Below, piece by piece: positions 1-7,995 of a DNA stretch of 64,000 bases. The DNA is taken from assembly GCA_046351215.1 (NCBI GenBank), contig JAXLYX010000023.1, positions 17,449 to 81,448 of the forward strand, written 5' to 3'. Origin of the DNA: JAXLYX01 sp046351215. Lineage in GTDB: Bacteria; Myxococcota_A; Polyangia; Polyangiales; Houyiibacteriaceae. Within the stretch, counting starts at the first letter, position 1. Each line of letters begins with the position of its first letter. The position numbers and the translations under genes are program-made. Under the pieces are notes generated by a model, which was not told the DNA's origin, made no database searches, and saw only the letters and a program-made list of their open reading frames with translations.

Positions 1-142
1 CCGCGCCGGCCGCGTCCCCGTGCACGCCGACCGATCGGAAATACACCAGGTTCGCCCACAGCACGCTCCCGATCGCGAACGCGATCCCGAAGAGCGGTGT
101 GTATCGGTAGAGCAGCTTCAGGCGGTGGAGCACGAACCGCAT
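1..142 (-). CDS. Membrane protein, N-terminal part only (gene runs off the left edge)
   Basis: The minus strand opens with an ATG at 142 and stays open to base 1, giving 47 residues. A basic stretch (FVLHRLKLLYRY) precedes a hydrophobic segment of about 20 residues (around 18-36), which would be one membrane-spanning helix with the N-terminus inside, followed by the start of a polar, presumably periplasmic region. No family can be named from this piece. Confidence 0.5.
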   Translation of the reverse strand, partial: MRFVLHRLKLLYRYTPLFGIAFAIGSVLWANLVYFRSVGVHGDAAGA

Positions 143-295
143 TACACACGAAGTCTCGCCGCGAGTCCCGCATGAACGCGACCTCGGAGACGGGGTCGAC
201 AGGGGCGCGGAGGCAGGCAGCATGAACCCTTCCGGCCACCTCGAGCGGATTCGACGTGAACGTCCGATTCGGCGTACGGTCGGGCGTTCCCGGAC

Positions 296-379
296 GGCGG
301 ACCAGGGCGTCGCACGCCGAAGTGGTTCTACGTCAAACCATCTTGGTCGGGTGGGGGGGCGTTCACGTTGCCCAAGACC
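296..379. repeat. Imperfect direct repeat, copy A (about 84 bp)
   Basis: This block recurs in the same orientation at 2743-2825. The best-conserved cores are the opening GGCGGACC, the CGAAGTG...CGT..AACCATC stretch (from 318) and the closing CCCAAGACC. Over the 62 bases from 318 identity is near 80 percent with a one-base length difference. It abuts the point where PolX homology stops (about 394). Confidence 0.65.
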
Positions 380-585
380 TCGACGGCTCCTGGGATCTTC
401 CCCGCGAGATCGTCGCCGATGCCGGGCAGCTCCCTGAGGTCCTCTCCCTTCGCGAGGCCCCCGCGGACGTTCTTGCCGAGGCTCGAGACCATGCGCGAGG
501 CGTTGCGGTAGGCGCGCACGCGGAAGGGGCTCTCGCCGGCCAGCGCGAGGAGATCGGCGATGCGGTCGACGTCGTGGATGGGCAT
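328..585 (-). pseudogene. Truncated PolX-family DNA polymerase remnant (N-terminal 64 residues only)
   Basis: From the ATG at 585 the translation matches the start of bacterial PolX (polymerase beta-like repair polymerases): a helical region with FRVRAYRNASRMV, then a helix-hairpin-helix LPGIGDDLAGKI at residues 53-64. Complete PolX proteins are about 570 residues with a polymerase palm and PHP domain; none of that is present. After residue 64 the reading frame enters the direct repeat at 296-379 and stops after 21 unrelated residues. It is therefore a fragment cut at the repeat, probably by recombination or deletion. Whether it is translated is unknown. Confidence 0.65.
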
Positions 586-715
586 GGGCTGTCGGGGGCG
601 ACGCGGTCGAGCTACGCACGGGGCGCGGGACGGGAGGGTGGGGGGCGTCGGGACCGTCTCGGTTTCGACTGCCGGATCCGAGACCTCGTGCGATATTCCG
701 CCGCCGGAGGTCTGC

Positions 716-1348
716 ATGTCGTTCGTTGCGCGCTTCTTCGTTCTCGTCACCGTCGCGACCGTCGCATCCTGCTCCACGAGCGAGCCCAAGTGGAGCCAGG
801 GCGCAGTCGCCGAATGCGTCAACCGCTGCGTCACGCCCGCGGACTGCGTATTCGGGGGAGACGCGAGCCACGACGCGAACAACTTCGAGTGTGTCTCGGG
901 CGTGTGTCACTACCTCGGCTGTGTGAGCGATACGGAGTGCTCGTCGGTGGGTGGCGACGGCGTGTGTGCCCCCACCCCGTACCTCGGCTACCCGACCTGC
1001 ACGAAGCGCTGCTCGACGTCGAACGACTGTTCGTTCGGCTCCCTCGCCTACGACGCCGACAACTTCGAATGCGTGAGCGGCGCCTGCCTGTACATCGGCT
1101 GTCATGACGACAACGAGTGCAACAACGGGGTCCCCGGAGCCTCCGCCTGCCTGGAGTTCGCGACCGGGATCCCGCGCCAGTGCGTCGGCTACTGCGAAAC
1201 GGAGGCGGATTGCGTCCTTCCGGACGCCAAGCCCGCGTGGAACGCGGACAACTACCGCTGCGTCCAGAATCGATGCCAGTACCTCGGCTGCGACAGCGAC
1301 ATCGAGTGCCAGGCGTCCATCGGGAATTCGATCTGCAAGCAGCCGTGA
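716..1348 (+). CDS. Cysteine-rich lipoprotein with internal repeats
   Basis: A 210-residue protein. The ATG at 716 follows a GGAGG at 706-710, which decides the start over in-frame upstream codons. The N-terminus (MSFVARFFVLVTVATVASC) is a lipoprotein signal with lipobox VASC, so the mature protein should be lipid-anchored at Cys19. The mature part has three similar units of roughly 60 residues, each carrying a DADNFECVSGVC..LGC-like core followed by a D.EC motif. The regular Cys spacing suggests disulfide-stabilised modules outside the cytoplasm. Such proteins are common in myxobacteria; the function is not known. Confidence 0.85.
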   Translation: MSFVARFFVLVTVATVASCSTSEPKWSQGAVAECVNRCVTPADCVFGGDASHDANNFECVSGVCHYLGCVSDTECSSVGGDGVCAPTPYLGYPTCTKRCSTSNDCSFGSLAYDADNFECVSGACLYIGCHDDNECNNGVPGASACLEFATGIPRQCVGYCETEADCVLPDAKPAWNADNYRCVQNRCQYLGCDSDIECQASIGNSICKQP

Positions 1349-1376
1349 GCCGTCCGACTCGGCTTCGAGGGGCGCG

Positions 1377-1603
1377 GGCTCGCCCGTGCTGAGCGCCGCG
1401 CCCTTCGGCACGGCGAGCGTGGGCAGCCCCGACCCATCGACGGGTGTGGTCACGGGCACGGTCAGCGCCAGCGACGCCGACGGGGCTCCGTCGAGCTACC
1501 AGGGGCCCTCGACCACGGCCGAGGCACGCTCGCCATCGCTTCCGACGGCAGCTTCATCTTCACACCGACGAGCGCTGCGTGGCACGGGACCGCGGGGTCT
1601 TGA
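1377..1603 (+). pseudogene. Frameshifted remnant of a cadherin/VCBS-like (RapA2-type) repeat domain
   Basis: In one frame (1377 to about 1520) the translation contains PDPSTGVVTGTVSASDADG, and after a one-base frameshift near 1522 the next frame continues with GTLAIASDGSFIFTPT to a TGA at 1601-1603. Joined, this is the classic order of a bacterial adhesin repeat (DP.TGVVTGTV...D.DG...GTL.I..DGSF.FTPT). No start codon, signal peptide or second repeat is present, so this is an isolated, broken piece of what is usually a very long surface adhesin. It ends inside the 33-bp repeat at 1595-1627. Confidence 0.6.
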
Positions 1604-1627
1604 CCCGTCTGCCGCTCGGGGAGAACG
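1595..1627. repeat. 33-bp hairpin-bearing direct repeat, copy 1
   Basis: Identical at 31 of 33 positions to 2053-2085. It starts with the palindrome GGGTCTTGACCC (four-base stem with CTTG loop) and ends CCGCTCGGGGAGAACG. Both copies supply the in-frame TGA that ends the preceding reading frame (1601-1603 and 2059-2061). Confidence 0.7.
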
Positions 1628-1638
1628 TCAGGCGCACC

Positions 1639-2061
1639 GTGACTCAGTTCCTTCTCGCACTCGCAACGCACCGACCGACCATCGAGGACTTCTCTGTGGA
1701 CAGCGTTCGCGGTGTGACGTTTCTCGAGGACGCAGCGCGAAGGATCTTCGGCGCGGAGCGCAACGTATGGGTCGTCCGACCGAGGGGCGGCGAGATGGAT
1801 TCCGTGGTCGATGACGCCTACATCGGTTTCCGCCACGGCGCTCCGTTCGAGGCCACGCGACTGGCGGCAGTCCTTCGCTCTCTCACCGCCCTCGCGGACG
1901 AATTCGCCCTGTTCTATGGGAACGATTGCGACGCGTTGCCGTTCGAGGACGACGTTCTCGGAGTCGTCGAGAATGAACTGGCCGACCCTCATGGTGCTCC
2001 GGAGATCTACGTCCGCTGGGCAGCGCCTCATGCTCGCCCCGAGCGGGCGTGCGGGTCTTGA
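1639..2061 (+). CDS. Hypothetical protein between two 33-bp repeats
   Basis: A 140-residue protein, taken from the GTG at 1639 (reading M-TQFLLALATHRPTIEDF). No strong ribosome site is seen, and upstream codons lie in the repeat and remnant region, so the start is uncertain. It is soluble and acidic with mixed alpha/beta character (for example FLEDAARRIFGAERNVWVV and DAYIGFRHGAPF). The last residues and stop codon come from the second repeat copy, so the native C-terminus may have been replaced. No family recognised. Confidence 0.5.
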   Translation: MTQFLLALATHRPTIEDFSVDSVRGVTFLEDAARRIFGAERNVWVVRPRGGEMDSVVDDAYIGFRHGAPFEATRLAAVLRSLTALADEFALFYGNDCDALPFEDDVLGVVENELADPHGAPEIYVRWAAPHARPERACGS

Positions 2062-2085
2062 CCCGCCCGCCGCTCGGGGAGAACG
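2053..2085. repeat. 33-bp hairpin-bearing direct repeat, copy 2
   Basis: Second copy of the 1595-1627 element, two C/T differences. The stem extends here to GCGGGT-CTTG-ACCCGC, so it could act as a weak terminator for the gene ending at 2061. Confidence 0.65.
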
Positions 2086-2176
2086 CTGGCCTGATGCCCA
2101 TGCTGTTCTGTCCCTTCCGCGGCAGCGAAAAGTGTTCGAATAGTCTCCTAGAGAGCTCTTTTCATTGGATGTCCAA

Positions 2177-2725
2177 ATGGATTGGGAAAAGCTGACGGAT
2201 GACGTGGTCGCGGCAACGACCGCCGCGTTCCATTCATTGATGTCCGAAAAGTCGGGAGAGCACTTCTATGCGTTTGCTCTCTATACCGACGAGTACGCCG
2301 AAACGATCTCGCCGTCCGCGAACAGCCTGGAACGGTACGAGGCGAAATTGCGCGATGCGGGCGATCCGTACGCGGCTAGCTACAAATGGGCCACGGCGGA
2401 GTGGGCCTACGAGGCCTGGCGTTCAGAGTTGTTCGCGGGAATCTATCGAGAGCTGCAGAAGCACCGGAAGACCTTGTCGGGGTCCGAAGCGGACTTCGCG
2501 TCTTACAAGAATTCGGTTCACGAATGCATGATCGCCGCGCTCGAGCGGATGGACGAGAATGGCTTCTTTTCGAATCGGCGAGAAGAGGTCACGATTTTCA
2601 TATCCTCTTCCTGTGACGATGAAGCCTTCGATATGGAGAACGAATCAGCGAAACGCCTGAATCCAGAGCAAATCTATTTGCCGTTCCTGAAGAGATACGA
2701 GGACGTCGACGCGGGCCAGTCTTGA
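2177..2725 (+). CDS. DUF4303-family protein
   Basis: A 182-residue protein beginning MDWEKLTDDVVAATTAAF at an ATG; an in-frame TTG four codons upstream (2165) is an alternative start. The opening helix, the HFYAFALYTDEYAETISPSANS segment and the later KWATAEWAYEA and CDDEAFDMENESAKRLNP segments fit the DUF4303 family as remembered. Members of this family often occur as stand-alone genes or beside toxin/immunity loci, but a role has not been established. Base composition is visibly less GC-rich than neighbouring genes (many AAA, GAA, TAT and ATT codons), which suggests recent acquisition. It lies just inside repeat copy B. Confidence 0.75.
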   Translation: MDWEKLTDDVVAATTAAFHSLMSEKSGEHFYAFALYTDEYAETISPSANSLERYEAKLRDAGDPYAASYKWATAEWAYEAWRSELFAGIYRELQKHRKTLSGSEADFASYKNSVHECMIAALERMDENGFFSNRREEVTIFISSSCDDEAFDMENESAKRLNPEQIYLPFLKRYEDVDAGQS

Positions 2726-2742
2726 TCGGTGCGGCTCCGATC

Positions 2743-2825
2743 GGCGGACCCGGCCGTAGCTCTCCGAAGTGATTCCACGTCGAACCATCCCGGCCGCCTG
2801 AGAGGCGCTCACGTCACCCAAGACC
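2743..2825. repeat. Imperfect direct repeat, copy B (about 83 bp)
   Basis: Second copy of the block at 296-379, same orientation, separated by 2.4 kb of accessory or degraded sequence. The bases between this copy and the kinase gene end (2826-2889) show nothing further. Confidence 0.65.
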
Positions 2826-2889
2826 GAGCAGCGAGGCGACGCCGGCCAGTAGCTAATTCTCGAGCCGACGGAGGCGGTCGTCCCCCGCG

Positions 2890-3972
2890 TCAGCGGCCCC
2901 CAGGAACCGTGGCGGCCGACCGCCGACGCCGCCACCGCGGCTTGCGCCGGCTGGGCTGCGCACCCGGGGACGCATCGGCGCGAGCCGCATCGGGCCGCGG
3001 CGCATCCGTCTTCGCCGGTGGACGACCTCTGCCGGAGGGCGCGTGCTGGGGACCGGCGGGAGTCTCCTTGTGGCCCTGCGGCGGCCGTGCGCGCGGGCCG
3101 CTCGGGGCCGGTTTCGCGCTGCCCGGCATCGGCTTGCCGGTCGCCTGGCGCCGCCGGCGCTCGTCGCGCTCGGCCTCCGCGATCAGCGCGAGCACGTCGT
3201 CGGTCAGCGCGAGCGCGTTGTTCGGCCGGAAGCGCCCCGTGAGCTTGGTGTCGGGAGCGAGCTCTCCGCACTCGTAGAGCTGCCACATCTCCTGTGCGTA
3301 GGGAGGTGCCTTGCGTCCCGGGACGAATCGGCCGAGGAAGCGATGGAGGTTGTCCACGTCGCGAAGCAGGAGCGAGCGAGCGTTGCGATTGCTCGAGGCG
3401 TTCACCGCCTGGGGGAAATCGATGAGGACGGGGCCATCGACTCCCATGAGGATGTTGAAGTCCGAGAGATCGCCGTGCACGACGCCCGCCGCGAGCATCG
3501 CGACCACCTCCGCGAGCACGCGCTCGTAGACCTCGGTCGCGCTCGCGCGGTCGAAGGACAGCTCGCCGAGGCGCGGCGCGGGGTTGCCGTGGGCGTCCAC
3601 CACGAGCTCCATGATCAGGACGCCGTCGACGAAGTGGTAGGGCACCGGCACCCGCACTCCGGCCGCGCGCAATCGGTAGATCGTCTCCACCTCGGCGGAG
3701 CGCCAGGCGGCCTCGTCCTGCTCGCGGCCGTGGCGCGTGCGCTTGGCCATGGCGCGCTGGTCGCGACTGTTCCGCACGGTGCGGCCCTCGGCGTATTCGG
3801 CCCGTTGGCGGAAGCTGCGCTGCCCGGCCTCCTTGTACACCTTCGCGACGCGGAGCTCCCCTTCCGACCGGACCAGATACACCTGGGCTTCCTTGCCGCT
3901 CATCAGCGGGCGGAGGACTTGCTCGACGATGCCTTCGTCGACCAGGGACACGAGAGAGGCTGGAGTCTGCAT
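2890..3972 (-). CDS. RIO-type serine/threonine protein kinase
   Basis: A 360-residue protein. The conserved RIO features are in order: GKEAQVYLV (around residue 26, nucleotide loop), V.VPVPYHF and LIMELV, the catalytic loop VHGDLSDFNIL with its Asp and Asn, and the metal-binding IDFPQAV that replaces DFG. The kinase core occupies about residues 1-270. The remaining 90 residues are rich in Pro, Ala and Arg and end in a very basic tail, likely disordered and possibly RNA- or ribosome-binding. RIO kinases act in ribosome maturation in archaea and eukaryotes; the bacterial role is unsettled. The start is the ATG at 3972; no good ribosome site precedes it. Confidence 0.85.
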   Translation of the reverse strand: MQTPASLVSLVDEGIVEQVLRPLMSGKEAQVYLVRSEGELRVAKVYKEAGQRSFRQRAEYAEGRTVRNSRDQRAMAKRTRHGREQDEAAWRSAEVETIYRLRAAGVRVPVPYHFVDGVLIMELVVDAHGNPAPRLGELSFDRASATEVYERVLAEVVAMLAAGVVHGDLSDFNILMGVDGPVLIDFPQAVNASSNRNARSLLLRDVDNLHRFLGRFVPGRKAPPYAQEMWQLYECGELAPDTKLTGRFRPNNALALTDDVLALIAEAERDERRRRQATGKPMPGSAKPAPSGPRARPPQGHKETPAGPQHAPSGRGRPPAKTDAPRPDAARADASPGAQPSRRKPRWRRRRSAATVPGGR

Positions 3973-4245
3973 GGGGTCGTTCGGAGCACGGGGGGGGCGG
4001 ATGCGGATGCCCTCCCGTCCCGGGGGCGACCTCTTGGCACATTCCTCCGGTCGACGCAGGCAGGACCGCCCCGTGCTCTCCCAGGCTCGGGACGAGATTC
4101 TGTCGGATTTCCACCCTTGGGCTGGTGCCAAGGTGAGCAACCGTGCGTATCCAACCCCCATGCGGCGCACTGGCCGCCTCTTGAGTGGCGCGCGGACCCC
4201 CACGCGAGGCCACGACGAGCAGCACGGGGGGCCCGAGGTATTCCG

Positions 4246-6828
4246 ATGCGCTTCCTTCCGATGGTGAGACCGACCTCGTGCGTTCGCGGGTACGCGGCGA
4301 CGCTCTTCGCCCTGGGCCTCTTCCTGGGCGGCTGCGGCGACGACTCCGCGACGGGCCTGTGTGCCCCGGGTAGCGCGGGCGTGGCCTGTGTCCCGTGCGA
4401 AGCCGGCACGTACTGCGCCGGGGGAACCGAGCCCGGCGTGCCCTGTGCCGCCGGGACCTGGGACGACGACGCGGACGCGGCCACCGCCTGCGTCGACTGG
4501 AGCACGTGCGCCGCGGGCACGCACTGGACCGCGGCGGGCAGCGCCACCACGGACCGCACCTGCGCGGCCTGCGCGAGCGGGACGTTCAGCACGGCCGCGA
4601 ACGCGGCCCAGTGCACGGCCCTCACGACCTGCGATCCGGGTCAGTACGTCGTCACCGCGGGCACGGCGAGCAGCGACCGCGTCTGCGGCGGCTGCGCGAG
4701 CGGCAGCTTCTCGTCGGCGGCGAATGCGTCGAGCTGCACCCCGTGGACCGATTGCGCGCCCGGTGAGTACGTGATGTCGCAGGGCACGGCGACCGCCGAT
4801 CGCGTCTGCGCCGCCTGCGCGTCCGGCACGTTCAGCAGCGCCCCCAATTCCGGCACCTGCGTCGCCGTGGGCACCTGCGCTGCGGGAACCTACGAGACGA
4901 CCCCGGCGACCGGCACGAGCGACGCCGTCTGCACCGCGTGCGATGCGGGCACGTACTGCCCGGGCGGCACGACGGCACCGGTCGCGTGCGGCTCGGGCAC
5001 CTGGGACGACGATCGGAGCGCGGCGAGCCCGTGCGTCGCCCTCACCGACTGCGTCGCGGGCACCCACGTGAGCGTCCAGGGAACCGCGACGACCGATCGC
5101 GTCTGCGCGGCCTGCACGAGCGGGACGTTCACCGCGGTGGCGAACCTCGCGACCTGCGCGGATTGGCAGGATTGCAGCGCGGGCTCCTACGTCACGCAGT
5201 CGCCGAGCGCGAGCCAGGATCGGACGTGCGCGGCCTGCCCGTCGAATACCTTCAGCGCGACGACCAACGCAGCGCAGTGCTCGGCTCTCACGACCTGTCC
5301 CGCGGGCCAGTACGTCGCGACGAGCGCGACGACGGTGAACGATCGCGCCTGCGCCGCGTGCGCCACCGGCACCTACAGCACGCAGCCCAACTCGCCGAGC
5401 TGCGCGGACGCGGGAACGTGTCCGGCCGGAACCGTGCAGACCGCCGCGGCCACGTCCACCTCGGACGTCGTCTGCCAGGCGTGCTCGGCGGGCGAGTACT
5501 GCGCCGGTGGCACGACACCGGCCGTGCCGTGCGCATATGGAACCTGGGATGCCGATGGAAGCCCGGCGAGCGCCTGCGTCGCCTGGACCGTCTGTCAGGC
5601 GGGCTCGCACGTCTCCGCGGACGGCACGGCGACGACCGACCGGGGCTGCACCGCGTGCGACAGCGGCACCTTCACCGCCTCGGCCAACCAGTCCTCGTGC
5701 GCGACGTGGACGGTCTGCGTGCCCGGTCAGGAGGTCACGCGGACTCCGAGCGCGACCCAGGACCGCCTGTGCGCGGCCTGCACGGGAAGCACCTACAGCA
5801 CGACCGACAACGCGGCGAGCTGCGCGAGCTGGTCGAGCTGCAGCGCCGGCACCTACGTCTCCACCGCCGGCACGCCGACGAACGATCGGGCGTGCACCGA
5901 CTGCTCGTCCGGCACGTTCAGCTCGCAACCGAACTCGGCGCAGTGCACGAACGCGTCGACGTGCCAGCCGGGCTACGTCCAGACGACGCCCGCGACCTCG
6001 ACGTCGGACGCGGTCTGCGCGGCCTGCAGCGCGGGGCAGTACTGCGCGGGCGGCACCACCCCGGCCGTGGACTGCGGCAACGGCACCTGGGACGACGACC
6101 AGAGCGCGGCGAGCCCGTGCGTGAGCTGGAGGACGTGCGCGGCGCCGTACCAGTACATGACGGCCGCCGGCAGCGCGACGTCCGATCGGACGTGCGGCAC
6201 CTGCGCGACCGACAAGGTCACGGTGGTCAACAACGACCCCGCCTGCAGCGATCCCCGCAACTGCAACGAGACGCTCCAGGCGTATCCGACGACCGCGACG
6301 GGTCTCCGCTACATCGACCCCGACGGACTCGGCAACCTCCAGCGCTTCCAGGTCTATTGCGACATGACGACCCTGGGTGGCGGCTGGACGCTGATCTACG
6401 ACTCGAACGGCCTCGGCTCGAGCGCCATGACGCAGTCGATCCCCGGCACGACGATCATCACGTTCGGCTCGGGCCTGTACATCCCCATCCCGCGGGTGTT
6501 CGGCCTCTCGAGCATGTCGGCGCAGGTGCTCGTGATGACCGCCAACGATCCGTCGAGCTACGTCGTCAGCGCCGGATACAGCGCGCCGCTCCAGAACCTC
6601 CGCATGGGGCAGAGCCTCAGCGGCGCGCAGCCGTACAGCAGCGCCACGTTCTCGGGTCCGAACGCTTCGGATCCGACCCTGATGTTCGATGCGAGCTGCA
6701 CCCCCCAGCCCTGGCCCATCGTCTACCAGGCGTGCGGCAACCCGACCGGCCTCTTCGTGGACGCCACGCACTCGACGTGGAACGTGGGCACGAACACGCC
6801 GGCGGACATCGGGCTCTTCCTCCGCTGA
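4246..6828 (+). CDS. Giant Cys-rich lipoprotein: TNFR/ephrin-receptor-like repeats with fibrinogen-like C-terminus
   Basis: An 860-residue protein. GAGG at 4235-4238 lies 7 bases before the ATG at 4246. The signal ends LFALGLFLGGC, a lipobox, so it should be lipid-anchored. Residues of about 35-660 are TNFR/ephrin-A/B-receptor-like modules of about 45 residues (C..G.Y...GTA..DR.C.AC..GTFS...N...C). These are grouped in a higher-order unit of exactly 543 bp (181 residues), marked by the recurring YC.GGT.P.V.C..GTWD module at 4411, 4954, 5497 and 6040. The C-terminal 190 residues begin CNETLQAYPTTATGLRYIDPDG and contain VYCDMTTLGGGWTLIYDS, the start of a fibrinogen-related domain; the rest of that fold is not clearly recognisable. 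A surface recognition or adhesion role is inferred. It is transcribed divergently from the RIO kinase across a 273-bp gap. Confidence 0.88.
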   Translation: MRFLPMVRPTSCVRGYAATLFALGLFLGGCGDDSATGLCAPGSAGVACVPCEAGTYCAGGTEPGVPCAAGTWDDDADAATACVDWSTCAAGTHWTAAGSATTDRTCAACASGTFSTAANAAQCTALTTCDPGQYVVTAGTASSDRVCGGCASGSFSSAANASSCTPWTDCAPGEYVMSQGTATADRVCAACASGTFSSAPNSGTCVAVGTCAAGTYETTPATGTSDAVCTACDAGTYCPGGTTAPVACGSGTWDDDRSAASPCVALTDCVAGTHVSVQGTATTDRVCAACTSGTFTAVANLATCADWQDCSAGSYVTQSPSASQDRTCAACPSNTFSATTNAAQCSALTTCPAGQYVATSATTVNDRACAACATGTYSTQPNSPSCADAGTCPAGTVQTAAATSTSDVVCQACSAGEYCAGGTTPAVPCAYGTWDADGSPASACVAWTVCQAGSHVSADGTATTDRGCTACDSGTFTASANQSSCATWTVCVPGQEVTRTPSATQDRLCAACTGSTYSTTDNAASCASWSSCSAGTYVSTAGTPTNDRACTDCSSGTFSSQPNSAQCTNASTCQPGYVQTTPATSTSDAVCAACSAGQYCAGGTTPAVDCGNGTWDDDQSAASPCVSWRTCAAPYQYMTAAGSATSDRTCGTCATDKVTVVNNDPACSDPRNCNETLQAYPTTATGLRYIDPDGLGNLQRFQVYCDMTTLGGGWTLIYDSNGLGSSAMTQSIPGTTIITFGSGLYIPIPRVFGLSSMSAQVLVMTANDPSSYVVSAGYSAPLQNLRMGQSLSGAQPYSSATFSGPNASDPTLMFDASCTPQPWPIVYQACGNPTGLFVDATHSTWNVGTNTPADIGLFLR
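4411..6039 (+). repeat. Three consecutive 543-bp coding super-repeats
   Basis: The TAC/TAT-TGC codon pair opening each YC-GG module sits at 4411, 4954, 5497 and 6040, a constant 543-bp step. Each unit encodes four TNFR-like modules. A fourth, shorter unit starts at 6040 and leads into the fibrinogen-like region. The constant length suggests expansion by unequal recombination of a large unit. Confidence 0.8.
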
Positions 6829-7033
6829 CGCACCTCGCGGGCCGCCCGCTGCGTCCGCGGGGGGTCGGTGCTGTAGAGCCGCCCGACGCCGTGTACGGGT
6901 GCGTCTTTCGTCTCTCGCGCATGAGTCGTCCTCGTGCGTGTCGAGGAAGCCGCGGGAGGCTCGCCTTCTGCGTCGAAGCTCCTCGCTTGGCAGGCGAGGC
7001 TCGCATTGCCTCCATCCCTGCCGCCACGGTCGA

Positions 7034-7585
7034 TCATCCGGACAGGTAGACCCAGTCGTGGTCGCCTCGAACGAAGTGTTCCCAGTCCTCGGCGATGCGT
7101 TCGAGGAATTCCACGAAGGACGACGCCTCGAGCGTCAGGCCCTCGGTGGCCACACCGTCGAATCGAACAGGACGCTCGTGCGACCATTTCCAGACCATTC
7201 CGCGGCCGACCCCCCCCATGCCGAGCAGGAACTGATTCCCTGCGCCGTCTCCAGCGAAGGCGGTGACCCCTACTTCCTCCAAGGCCTCGCCGATGACGAC
7301 GTGGAGTCGCCTGGGAATGCTGGCGTCCTGACGAGCCACGGCGAGCGGCGAGTAGATGAAGTATCCGTTGTGGACGTCCGGCGCCGAAACGGAGCGGCAG
7401 AGCGACAGGAGCTCCTCGTAGTCCCCTGGAAGACCTCCCCGCCACCAAGACGCGAACTCCGTCAGCTCGCCCGCGCAGCAGCCCGGGCCGAAGACGGCAT
7501 CGCGCAATGGATGGAGGGACTTCGTTCCCGACACCAGCCCGCCGGCGGCTCGCAGTCTCTGTAGAACGCTCTCGACGCGACTCAT
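7034..7585 (-). CDS. SMI1/KNR4 (SUKH)-family protein
   Basis: A 183-residue protein from the ATG at 7585, with GAGGAG about 8 bases upstream. The pattern FASWWRGGLPGDYEELLSLCRS (an amphipathic helix with Leu-Pro-x-DY), then GYFIYSPL, FAGDGAGNQFLLGM and VWKWSHE, follows the SUKH fold as remembered. SUKH proteins often serve as immunity proteins against secreted or contact-dependent toxins, but many are orphans. No toxin gene is next to it here, so the target is unknown. Confidence 0.7.
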   Translation of the reverse strand: MSRVESVLQRLRAAGGLVSGTKSLHPLRDAVFGPGCCAGELTEFASWWRGGLPGDYEELLSLCRSVSAPDVHNGYFIYSPLAVARQDASIPRRLHVVIGEALEEVGVTAFAGDGAGNQFLLGMGGVGRGMVWKWSHERPVRFDGVATEGLTLEASSFVEFLERIAEDWEHFVRGDHDWVYLSG

Positions 7586-7995
7586 GGTCCGTTGCTCCTC
7601 CTCATCGCCTGCCGGGCGTTCGGACTCGACCGAACGCATGGGCGTGCCGACCGTCGATCGGTCGATGAACGCGTGGGGCGCCGTCGACGCCAGCGCCCAT
7701 CGTCGGGGAATGGATCCGAGCCCAACACGGCGTCCGACGGGCGACAAGGTTTTTCCGTGAGGGCCCGGTAGGCGGCGAGGGTCACTCGCATCGGTCCAGG
7801 ACCGTGGTAGCTCCGATCCGTGTATCGTCATCGGAGCTTCGACGGGTCAGCAGGATCGTCCTCCCGAGGAGGGCCTCGATATCGAAGCTCCTCGAGTTGT
7901 CGGGGGAAGCTCGTCTTGGCTGCAATCACGGGGAACGCGCAGGATCCACGATGGGGTTCTTCTGTACGCGTTGTGGGAGCGATGAGGGGAAGCCA
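7586..7995. other. 410-bp gap without a supported gene
   Basis: This lies between the divergent SUKH gene and the small gene at 7996. Short reading frames exist on both strands, but they have no codon bias or family resemblance that I recognise. It must hold the promoters of both neighbours; none is clear enough to mark. Confidence 0.4.

Noticed and set aside
2890..6771. A 1293-codon open frame on the minus strand spanning the RIO kinase and the whole Cys-rich lipoprotein gene
   Set aside because: Only the part from 3972 down is real (kinase). The rest is the antisense of a strongly biased, family-matching plus-strand gene; long antisense frames are expected at this GC content.
6890..7930. 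A possible repeat pair sharing TCGAAGCTCCTCG (near 6974 and 7879)
   Set aside because: Similarity beyond the 13-base core is weak and could be chance at this base composition.
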